Assembly: GCA_022113835.1 (NCBI GenBank)
Contig: JAILWY010000027.1
Location: 1,862,501 to 1,926,500, forward strand
DNA from: Atopsyche davidsoni
Lineage: Eukaryota > Arthropoda > Insecta > Trichoptera > Hydrobiosidae
DNA: 64,000 nt
Direction: 5' to 3'
Below are positions 15,101-27,100 of this stretch, piece after piece (the first letter of the stretch is position 1; every line of letters starts with the position of its first letter). Position numbers and translations under genes: made by a program. A model generated the notes under the pieces. The model did no database searches and was not told where the DNA came from. It saw nothing but the letters and a program-made list of their open reading frames with translations.

Positions 15101-18100
15101 ATGTAATATCATAAAATATCAGGACACTTTGGAGGCGACTCTTTTATCTGACCATCAATCTCTCGCCAGGGGTGGGTCCCCTTGCCCCATGTGCACCCCC
15201 TCTAGCCCCGAGGACGACGCTTCACGGAGTCGTTCTGAAAAATTGGATATCCATCAACCGAGTTAAGAACCTTGTAATGGATGCCATATTGGAGATTTCG
15301 CAACTGCTGCATATCGTCTTTAAGTATGGAAAAGGAAATAAAGTAAATTATACACCTTTTACAAAAAAAACACTCAAAAAATAAATGAGATTCAATATGG
15401 TACATGCCCTAATGTTCCTTTCAATTTTTTTTAAATAACCACTCTCAAAATATATACGTATATGCTGAAAATAAATCCCTGAATGTCACAAACTACAAAT
15501 GAATTATTTTGTTTAATATTTTTAAATTCGAGTAAACTGATCATGAAAATTGATCGAGAAAAAAAACATCGAAGTTTATTCAGGATATATATTAGATTCA
15601 AGCCTAAGTTTCGGTTCAAGTAAGTTCAAGTTCAAGCATCTTGTCACGGCCTCAGTCCTTTCGATGATCGTAAAGAATATTTCTCGTTTTTTCATAGTTC
15701 AATTATTTACTTATAAATTTTGAAAAATAAGTCTTCTCAATTTTTTCAACTTACTACCCATTCTAAAGGATTTATCGGAATAATTCATTTTTGAGGACTT
15801 ATTTGGTATTATGACTATTTCTAAAACCGGTTTGAACAGTAAAATTTTAATACATTCGTACTGCAACTATACAATTCATTTTTGAATAAAATGGTTCAAA
15901 TTATAATTAATATAGATATCCCATGTGATTTACAACAATCATTTCTGAAAGCTTTCCCTAAGCGACGAAAAACATAAAATTTCCATATGACTGTCATTAC
16001 CAGAGTAGTTATGGGCAAATGACGTTCAGAAAACTTCCCTTAGGCTTCATTTTGCCCAATTACTTCCATATTCATAAACCTTAAATCACAAGTAAAAGAC
16101 TGAAACTTCACAGCTTAGGTATCTATAAACAAGCCTAGATTGGACATCGGGGATCAAAATTTTCACCCCAGGGGGTGTATATGGGCTTATGATAAGGGTA
16201 GGTCCAGAATATAGCCTGTAAAATTAAAAATAAAACGAGTGGATTCACGTTAACGTTATCAAAATATATACCACATAGTTTCTGGTAGACTGATTGATAA
16301 AAGTTAAAAAACCATACGATAATTTTCGATTCGTGAAATACTAGTTTTTTGACAGATTTGTCATTAAACAATAAATATTAATAGCCAAAAGGCTTGGAAG
16401 TAACGTCATTTTAATTGTGAGTGCTTTCGTTTTTTGAGCCTTGAGTTAATATATATTTTACCAACCAAAACCTTTGAAAGTAAGCTCCTAACTATTTAGC
16501 TTTTTTATTTATTGTTAAAACAAGAACGGTTTTACATTTGGTGTAAAATTAAGAGTTTTTTTTAAACCAGTAAGGCATAATAAATTTTAGTTAGTATAGA
16601 CGTATGAATATTTTTTGAAGCAATTTATATTATAGATATATAAAATCAAAGTATTATATATGAATTCCATTTTTTCATGTTCTATTGCAACTTACATCGT
16701 TAATTTTATCATACGTTCTATGGTTGAGCACATAATAATGATAAAAGAATATAATTATTATTCACCATTCTAATATTCTAGATCCTCAATATAATGACAA
16801 TAAGTTATACCTTATAAAGAATACTCTGATTATCTTGGAGAGGTAAAATTAAGGATCAAAGTTCATACCAAACATAAAAGACCTATTCAGAATGTCTATC
16901 AGTACAACAGACTAAGTAGTATTTGTATTCACGTATGATTAAAAAAGGAATTATCTTTAATATTATATTTTTATTTTCAGAAATTTACCGTGACTTTTAG
17001 ATTATTTTGTTCAATTACTGAAAATATTTTATTTCAACTGCGCTCTTTTCATTTCAGAAGTTCTTTAATATGAAAGAAAATGACTTGCAACTTTTCAGTA
17101 TAAAGCTTAATAAATCAAGTGCATCACGTTGAACTTTGTGAAAATTAAAGAATACAAGAAAAAGAGAATGCAATTTCAGACAGTGACGTCTTTACTTGAA
17201 ATAGTATTAATCTTATAGAATCATTCACAGTAAGATTTAACTTTTTAATACTAAATTTCACTTGTCAAGTGCTTGTGTGCTTACAGGCGAGTTACCATAA
17301 TTTAAAGGCAGTTGCTCTCAGCCTTTTAATAGTCTGTTACCTGGCGAAATCGTGTCATTTAATTAATTTAATTGTCACTTTATTTTTCTATGTCGAAAGT
17401 TGATTTTTTTACAAAGTATTGAAAAAACTATAAATTATATTTATCTATTTTTTATTATTTAATTAACGTCCATTTTCAGGGTAAAATAAAATCTTGAAGA
17501 TGTTGAAAAATTTGATAAAATGACGACTTTTCAAAACCAAAGTTTGTTAAAGATTTTTTTTTTTTTAATTTTTAAATTTATAAGACGCACATTGTTTACA
17601 TTTAATCTTTTATTTCCAATTAAAAAAAAGACTTTTCAGTATTTAGGATTCTTGTAAAATGTACCAGACGAATCTCCAAATTCCTACACTCTAATCGGAA
17701 AAACACATACTTATCATATCTATAGTAAATTTATAAGAAATAAAAATATATTGTGTTCGGAAGAAAGGATGTATCAAACTTTTTGCATTTAAATATATTT
17801 GATTGGTGCAGTGGATTTTTCGCAAAACGGACTAGAAAATGATCAAAAAAACTCGATTATGGGACCTAGACCCTTAAATGCTATTCGATGCATCAAACTA
17901 CAAGTGTTACAATACAATATGCGGTTTTAAATTATTCAAGTCGCAAAAACTCGCACGCCACTGCCATGTACGTTTCATATTAACGCCACGAGATAAATCT
18001 CGGAATTCCCGCATCTCAGCGCATTCGCAAGGGACTCGGACAACTTTGTTTTATATTCGCGACTTGCATTCCTGCCATCCGTCAATAAAACTTGTTTACA

Positions 18101-21100
18101 CAAAACTGGGGCTGCAGTGCTCTCTGACGTCATCCCCCTCGGGGCAAATCACCCTGACCCTGACGCGACCCGATGTGACGGAACGTTTACTGAAGATTTT
18201 ACTACTTTCAGGAAATAGAGTTAATATGAAAACTGCAAGATTTCGTGAAGATGTTATTGTGCAACCTTTAACAAAGGAATATTTAGTAAAAATAGGTTTT
18301 CTAAGTAACAAGTCGAAGAGAAATATTCTCGAAATTTTATAGCCTATACAACGTGGCGCTGTTTTTGATCATCTTGATTCTGCAACTATGTGAGAAATTT
18401 TATTGATATATATATACAAGTATGAAACAGAACCAATTTTTAATATATGGTATATTTGTATATATCAGTGGCTCTCAAACTCTTTTTCATAGTCAAAACT
18501 TGCCTAGAGACTCTGGGTGAAAAACTACATAAATTCATATTATATACTAGTTGGTGCAAGTATCGACTCTGTTGCGTTCCTGTATTAACATACCTGCGAT
18601 GCCTGTTATTACTTGTATTTTATGCACCTGTCTATATTTATATTTTACTTAGGACGTATAAATTGCTAATAATGTATTCATTGCTATTTATTTAACTTCC
18701 ATATTAATAAAAATGTGTCACAATTTTTTTTTTATAACAAACCTTGCGCGGACCCCCTGACGTTGTTCAGGGACCTCCAAATCGATTTTAATTTTCTAAG
18801 GACCCCCTGAATGATCCCGGCACTTTGAGAAGCACTAGGCTATATTAAAAATATATATCAAACATAGCCTAATGCAGCGGATTTTCCAAAGAAAACCAGT
18901 GTTTATTCATGAATATAATTTTTTTTTATCATAAAACCAGCTCTTTTCAAGCTATGTTTTTTTTACATTAACTTACTTTAAAATAGATAAAAATTTATAT
19001 TATATTTAATGCTGGCCAAAAAGTTAAATTTCAATTTCTGGGTAGTATTTTAAAGACTTTTAAACTGCTGTAGCAAATATCAATATCATATGTTGAAACT
19101 AAAAATCGTTTTCAGGGTTTTTTATTAGCTTTGAAAGTCCTGTAGCTCAAATTAAATGTGTTTAGTTTTAATGGTTTATATCGTTTGAATTAAGATGGTG
19201 TTTAATTTTACTCGAGTGGAGGCAAGAGAAGACAGGAGGTATCGGACAGGTCAATGCCATGGGGCATGGGGGAACGTCCTCGAAGGCAGTAACTCACCGA
19301 TGGGTGTCAGCTCGTCTACGGTGACTTGGTATGGAGACTCAATAAACTTGGGCGCATGGTCGTTGACGTCCTCCACGTACACGGTTACCGACAGGAAGGC
19401 CGATATCTGAAACAGGAAGTCCAATTTATCACTCCTGAAATCACTCTCGGCACAATCACTTCGGAGAAAAAAAAAATCAACGAATTTTGTGAATCTGCGA
19501 GTATCTTATTTATCTGTAAAAAATTTAAATCGTTAAACGTAGTCTACTGATTTCTTAAATATGCGTTATTTATCATGCTTTTAATGTAGAAAAAACCTTA
19601 TTTTTATTTAATATTAAATAAATTTTATTCAAAAGTATCACTTAAAGTGTCAAATCCACGTGTTTAAATTTACTTTTGCGTTAAAATGTTTAATACAGGA
19701 TGATATAATCTGTTATGTGGAATATGTCAGAGTTCAAAATGTATTTACCAACACGTATCGTGCGTAATATACTCCATTATTCAGAAAATTATTAAAATAA
19801 ATAAAACAAAGCCTTTTCTGCGGTTGCTTATACAGTATACTTTCCACATACAATCTGGACGGACTGTAATAAATTATTTGAAGACAAAACACATGACCGG
19901 CCTTATTCATATACCTCATTGTGGTATTCGGGGGTGCGTGAACCACCCTTGCAGTACCCGTCAGGGTTGTTGTGAACACCACTTGTTATATTTATAATTA
20001 TTATTGAGATTAATTATAACAATGTTACCTTACTCAACCTGACAAGATATTATTTTGATCGCCTTCTTTAATCCCTTAAAGGCATGTTTAATATGAAATA
20101 TTCAATATACAACTTTTCAATACAACAAATATGGAACTTAAAATGCAAAAGCTTGGCCCAAAGCAAAAACTTGTTATATCATATCTTTTTATCTTTAAGT
20201 TATGCATATGATGATGACCAAGTCTTTTGGTCGAAACTAGTCATGCAAAAAAATATAATAAACTCAATGTGAATAAAGAATCAAAGTTACCTTTATCATT
20301 AATAAAAAATGGATCTTCACCAGTCACTCAACATGATTTTTATCATAACTTTGGCTTTTGTTATAATGATCATTGTATAGGTTTTTTTCAGTTCTACTAT
20401 TTTTTTTTAGGTGTTATGCCGTTTTTATTTTTTAAAAGCTCCGAAATATTTTAGTACGGGTCCAAGGGGTATATTCAAGGCCTAGCAGTCGAAATTTTAA
20501 ACCACACTTCATGGCTTTTGTCATTTCTGCCACCGCGCCCCGTTAAGCCTTTAAGCATTGTTTGATAATGTGTAAACTATAATATAAACCTTTGCTAATA
20601 TTTGACGACTTGCAATCGTTTTTGACTTTGTGAGAGCACAAAATATAGAACTGAGTTCACAATGAGCCGTTATGAATTGTTAATTGTGATTTGACCAGCT
20701 CTGGGTTGTACAGTTTTCAAGCGTTTAGTGTCTCGACAGACGGGTAAGCCTTTTCTCTGACGTGGAATTATTATTAGGGGATGAAGGAGACCGCAGCCTC
20801 CAGGACTCAAAGGAGATCACGCAGACGAAAGAAAAATTGCTAAAAAAAGTAATCTGCTACGTCTGTATGTAAAAATTTTAAAGTAGAGATGAGCTGTGGA
20901 TTTTATAATATTCTTATAAAAGAACCAACAGAGTAATGGAGAAACGATTCTGAAGCTTCTTACAGGAAATGGATATACCCAATGGCATTATTAATTCTGA
21001 TGCCAAAATCGCTGCACAGTGTATATTTTCCGATTCGTTTAATTAAATATTGATATTCCAGGCATGCTCGTGTTGAGGGGAAAGCTTTTAGTGGCGTGGG

Positions 21101-24100
21101 GAGGTAAGGACTCTGAAGTAATGTTCGCCGAGGCTCGCACACGAATAAAGTTTTTTTTTTTGTGTGTAACTTGTTGAAGTTTTTCCTAAGCAGAGGCGAG
21201 AGAAAAACCGAATAATTTCTTTGGGCAAACAAACAAGAAATGGATTGTTAGTGTTAGTATTCGAGCTTGGAACTTAATATCCAAGTTTACTCGAAATATA
21301 CTGTGTATATATTTTTTTAATTACACCTGTAATTATCTTATAAATTATAAATGAAATATTTTTATTTTATTAAAATTCCTTCAAGTATGTTTAAAGCTGT
21401 TATTGTTGTAAATAATTGGTTCTTGGGAATTATTATCTCGAGAAAAAAAATGCGGCACTACACTAAAAAAACAAAACAATATTAATTGAGATCCTTTCAT
21501 TAGCTAGCTGATCGATTTAAGGTTCTAATCATTATGTTGAATTATTAACCTTATTAATCTTAAAATAATTTATTTTAAATAGACATTATTATCCAGCAAA
21601 AAAATACAATTGAACATCAAAATTAAAAATATTAAAAGCAGTTTTCAAATTTATGCTCACACAACCTTGCAATTATTAAATAAATACTTTTAGTACTAGA
21701 ATACTAATTTAGCATATACAATAATTTTGGCATACAAGATAAATCGATTTAATTTGTAATACTAATATTAAATTGTTCAACAGCTGTTATCTCAATGCAT
21801 TGGCTTACTCATTTTTGATATTAAAACGTACATAGTATTATTCAAATTATTAATTACTGAAACTGCGACTACTTACACTTTTTAATGCATTTCTTTACGA
21901 ATAATACGAGTAAAAATATTGACCTTTAAATTCAAAAGAAAAATCAACCATCAGGAATTCGTTGTATGAAAAGAATAAACATGAATAGAAGAAGTTGTAT
22001 TCAACACCTACATTTAAAAAAAAATATTATGTAACCTTAAGTCTGCCCTTCAATTAGATGAATAATATATACAGTGACGAAAAAAAAAAAAAAAGTTTGT
22101 ATATAAATAGTGAGTGAACATTTTTTTTTATGAGTGAATATTTTTAATTACTAATATGATTAGGCACATTAGTTCACACATAGAAGATGATTTAAAGAAA
22201 TTCTCTTTTCTGTGTACTGACCATTGTACTAACGAATCACATCGAAGTGTGAACGAATGTGCCTAATCATATTAGTAATAATATAATAAATAATGGGTAA
22301 TAAATACGCATCTGATTGACGTTCAATCCAAAAAATAGACATATGAATATTTTTCGTAATTTGGATTACTTAATATATTTTTTATATTACTAGCAGTGAA
22401 ACCTGTTGATAAATTGCTCAATTTAATATTGATCAATAAGAGTAAAAGGTTCTAGCAAAGTTACAAACCATGTCATCCCCGTCGGAGAAATCGCACCCCA
22501 GTCGGAACTTCAGTACATTCTGGGGGCTGTCCGAGTCCACCAGGTCCTCCAGGCTTTGCGCCAGCACCACTGAAACATGGGTTCTGTTCACGTCTCGGTA
22601 CGTGAAGAAGTGAGCGTCCTCTTCTTTATCGACTGGTTGGAGGCTGAGATTTCGCCTGAAAATAAATTTAAAAAAAAGTAACACAATTCATCAATAGATG
22701 TCGTTATACAAATATTTTATTCGTCGATAGATGTCTCTAGCGATTTGTTTCAGTGTCATGTTACGCATCAATAATTTTTAGGGTCGTGAAAAATTTATTC
22801 ATGTTTCAATTAGAAACGCTGTTAACTCGTGTTTGCTTGTGAAAATGGTGTAATTTTATTTTTATTTTTAATAACTGCTTTAATAAATATTATATATATA
22901 CATATCCGAGTATCACGTTTTATTTGCTAATTGATATGATCTAGATCTCGGTTAATGTAGATTTGATCATTTTTAATACACATGTCTCGGAGTGTTACCT
23001 AAGCACGTAAATAAATTGACCAACCACAAAACTGATGATTCTATACATAATTAGTAAAAGTACAACTTTCTATTTTAATTATTTATTCATTTACATGTTG
23101 CAAGCATGAAATTGATTTTTAAATATACCTATTGCTTTGAAATAACATATACGAATCGATTGAATAAAAATATTTTAGTGCTAAGTCAATAAAACTCTAT
23201 CAGTTACTGGGACCAAACTCGTTGAGAAAAACCCAAAACGAGATCCGAAACTTAAAAACACAAAATGCGGCATAACACCCAAGAAACTCACGTAAATAAT
23301 TATTTTTAATTTATATATACTTTTATCTTAGATATGTATAAAATATTACATTGATTAACCAGCATTGTGATTAAAGCGTCGGAGCACTTGGGTATAACTA
23401 AATGCTAATAAAAACAACGGCTCCCATTTTTTAAAATTTAATATAAAAGAAAATATTATCTCAGATGTATAGTTTAATATTTTATTTTCTCATCAGATAA
23501 TTTTATTTGATAAGCCTGTTAGCTAAGAATTAACTTGTATATTTTCTAATTTACTAGGTCGAAAGTCTGTAAACTTTAGCCCGAGGAAATTTACGCCAAA
23601 GTAATTAGATTCGTCACAGTAAATTGATTCCATCGTTGAATGCAGTTTCTAGTACGCTAGTCATGACCTGCATGCCATAACTGCATAGGAATTCAATCCA
23701 CCATTAACTGCTCAGGGAAACCAACACTACAGAGAATTTGTTTATTTTTGCTGTTGACTTCTCCCTTTATGTCTTTTCTGGCTAGGTCTCATGTGATTTG
23801 TAGAAGCTCTTTTATCTTGAGTGTTATGCCGTTGTGTTTATTGTGGTGTCGCTGTTCTGGATATGTCTTCAGGTGATTGGAAAAACTGGAACCTCCAAGA
23901 AAATAAACCGCTAAAACATGATTACTAACTCTTTGAATATGTCTTGAATTGATAATTTCAGTCAATACGAGTATAAAGCATACCGAGGAGTTGATATGGA
24001 AAATCAAAATTATATGGGATAGTAATGTTGTTATATAATTAATGGAACTGGTATTTATTTTGTAATACTCCATTTTATAAGAATAAAATAAAACCAAATG

Positions 24101-27100
24101 GTTTTGGAGACTACGTTTATTTTGCTTATAGCGAGAGCTCTTTCGCCGAACACGGCATCTTCAAGACTGATTCTATATAGAAAACACGAGTTTATACATA
24201 ACAAAATCAACAAAATTACATGAGTCATAGATATTACAAATTTATGTGGAAAAAATTGCTTCTATTGGGTGCTGTGAAACCCCATTAAAATGACATTAAC
24301 AGCAATAATTTTAATACTAAGTACTTAAATAAACTATTTTATGATGATTCCTGGCTGTCCTGGCCGCCACCTGAAAGCAATTAGTTTGGAAGCAGAATCA
24401 CATTGTATTTTTAAAAATATTAAGAAGGGGAGAATTATGGTTGTTAAGTTGTTCATTGATCAAAGGGAATTCTAGATTTTGGTGCTTAATTATTTCTAAT
24501 TGCTCCAAAATATTAAGTCTATAGCCTTTATTGGAAACATGAAGGAGACTTGGCTTATTATCAACATTTAACTTATGTTTACTGTCATTAAGATGTATTG
24601 CAAATTGTGAATCTAATTTATTATTTTTAAAAGAAGCCAGATGCTCTTTGTATCTTGTTGCAAAACTACGACCTGTTTGACCAATGTACATAGCTTTGCA
24701 GTCATCACACGTTAATTTGTAGACTCCACTCTTTTGGAAGGCATCAACTTTGTCCTTACTGTTTTTTAAAAGTATTCCTAAGTTGCTTCTATTCTTAAAG
24801 GCCATTTTAAATTCTGGTAATTGTTTGCAAATATCAAGTGAGATTTGACCAAAATATTCAATGCATCTAAACGGCTTCTCTTCGTCGCTACGGCTAACAG
24901 GGTATATCTGAATAGAGTTTTTTGCATGTGATTTTTTAATAAGGATTTTATCAATAATATTATTTGGGTAACCATTACTTGCTGCAATTGATTTTATTAT
25001 TTTTAATTCTTCATTGAATGCTTCTAATTCTAGTGGCTAGTTAAATTACCGCTAGAATTAGAAGCATTCAATGAAGAATTAAAAATAATAAAATCAATTG
25101 CAGCAAGTAATGGTTACCCAAATAATATTATTGATAAAATCCTTATTAAAAAATCACATGCAAAAAACTCTATTCAGATATACCCTGTTAGCCGTAGCGA
25201 CGAAGAGAAGCCGTTTAGATGCATTGAATATTTTGGTCAAATCTCACTTGATATTTGCAAACAATTACCAGAATTTAAAATGGCCTTTAAGAATAGAAGC
25301 AACTTAGGAATACTTTTAAAAAACAGTAAGGACAAAGTTGATGCCTTCCAAAAGAGTGGAGTCTACAAATTAACGTGTGATGACTGCAAAGCTATGTACA
25401 TTGGTCAAACAGGTCGTAGTTTTGCAACAAGATACAAAGAGCATCTGGCTTCTTTTAAAAATAATAAATTAGATTCACAATTTGCAATACATCTTAATGA
25501 CAGTAAACATAAGTTAAATGTTGATAATAAGCCAAGTCTCCTTCATGTTTCCAATAAAGGCTATAGACTTAATATTTTGGAGCAATTAGAAATAATTAAG
25601 CACCAAAATCTAGAATTCCCTTTGATCAATGAACAACTTAACAACCATAATTCTCCCCTTCTTAATATTTTTAAAAATACAATGTGATTCTGCTTCCAAA
25701 CTAATTGCTTTCAGGTGGCGGCCAGGACAGCCAGGAATCATCATAAAATAGTTTATTTAAGTACTTAGTATTAAAATTATTGCTGTTAATGTCATTTTAA
25801 TGGGGTTTCACAGCACCCAATAGAAGCAATTTTTTCCACATAAATTTGTAATATCTATGACTCATGTAATTTTGTTGATTTTGTTATGTATAAACTCGTG
25901 TTTTCTATATAGAATCAGTCTTGAAGATGCCGTGTTCGGCGAAAGAGCTCTCGCTATAAGCAAAATAAACGTAGTCTCCAAAACCATTTGGTTTTATTTT
26001 ATTCTTGTTATATAATATAAATATGTTTCTTGGGTGTTTTGCCGCATTTTATTTTTCAGTCAAGGTACCGGGACCATCTCTAAATAATGACGATCTTTAA
26101 TTCTAAATACTTCAAACGTATTTTAATAAAATATTAACAAAGACTACGTGACCTCATTGGCTGTGTTGTTTTCAGTCGAGTGTTTTCTCCCCAGAGTACA
26201 CAAACTACTACGCTAAAATTATACGTTTATAAACGTACATAATGGGAATTAATAGGCACAGACTGTATAATCTCATCGCTAAAGATTTTAGTACAGTTAC
26301 CTTTCTTATTGTGCCTGCTCTATCACAGGTATCACAGGTAAGGGCAGGCATACTTTCCTCTTAAACATTCGCCAGTGCTCGTAGATTGTGGATATCTTTC
26401 ATCAAAGCTTCATTAATAATGGGTAACATGAGTTTGATTCAACCTGTACGTGCTTGATATGCACAAAGTATTATTTCTTGCAAAACATTTATGTTTGAGT
26501 TAAACTGAAGTTTACTGTTATTTATCAAAAATTATTTAGTAATCTTTGAGTTATAAGCCTTTCCATATTAGAATTGATTTTTTTATACTTGATGTGACCT
26601 GCAATGCATTCCTTTTTTACTAGCTAAAAGCTGGTATTTTTGTTGTCGTCTCTTGCTCATTGTTACTACGTCCACTTGCGCCGGGTCTCTCCACAGTCAT
26701 GTTCATCCCCCGCGCTGCATCTTAGGTGTTGCCATGCCTCTCCCAGACCATAGAGCACATGCCGCCCTGATGTCTACATCACATTGCGTAGTCGTCATGC
26801 CGTGCAGGCGGCCTTCGCTTGCGTTCGGGCCTGCCTGATGACTCCGCAGCGGCGTCCTCTGCTGCTGGATGAGGCGCTCTCCCCAAGGCACCTTCAACTC
26901 CGACCGCTGGGGGTGAACATGTCCGGTCTCGGTTGCTCGGTGACGGGTGATGCCGAAGGTCCAATACGTGACGCGGAACTCCGTTCACCGACACAGTGTT
27001 CGATGAGATCACCCTGTCGACTTTGGCTATTCTCCACTCTGAGGTACATTTCGCCTGGGGCGGCTTCACGAGGACGGAGTCTCCTTCCTTGAAAGCTGAC

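Larger units (their letters stand above)
11534..19297 (-). other. 7.8-kb intron of the cadherin gene
   Basis: AT-rich. It contains a LINE remnant (14417-14910), an unclassified dispersed repeat (17338-17877), an unexplained frame (17878-18342) and a hAT-like element (18466-18837). A segment at 11660-11800 ('gagctttgtatgga') is shared with 55620-55750, another dispersed repeat. A GC-richer block at 15130-15300 on the minus strand reads DDMQQLRNLQYGIHYKVLN in an open frame with no family I can name. Elsewhere nothing was seen. Confidence 0.6.
24040..26006. mobile_element. Head-to-head palindromic, 5'-truncated Penelope-like element
   Basis: Arms 24079-25033 and 25052-26006 are each 955 bp, inverted and, as far as I compared them, identical, around an 18-bp centre (25034-25051). 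Each arm reads outward and carries the C-terminal part of a Penelope-like ORF, a 3' non-coding region and a hammerhead-like motif. The insertion is flanked by the 12-bp duplication ttgttatataat (24028-24039 and 26005-26016). The left side carries an extra ~39-bp non-palindromic extension (24040-24078). Short terminal extensions and inverted, 5'-truncated copies are known for Penelope elements. Confidence 0.85.

Noticed and set aside
15172..15405. Overlapping plus and minus frames in a GC-richer block
   Set aside because: No domain or transposase motif could be confirmed in either strand; left as an unexplained block in the intron entry.
24778..25307. Mirrored 69-codon frames in the Penelope arms
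   Set aside because: They overlap the GIY-YIG reading frame in another phase; the real frame has the recognisable domain.
24398..25687. Host or organellar homing endonuclease because of GIY-YIG
   Set aside because: The linker and cysteine pair, palindromic 5'-truncated structure and target duplication fit a Penelope-like element.
26760..26778. Polypurine tract of the LTR element
   Set aside because: The stretch next to the 3' LTR is interrupted by pyrimidines and too weak to call.
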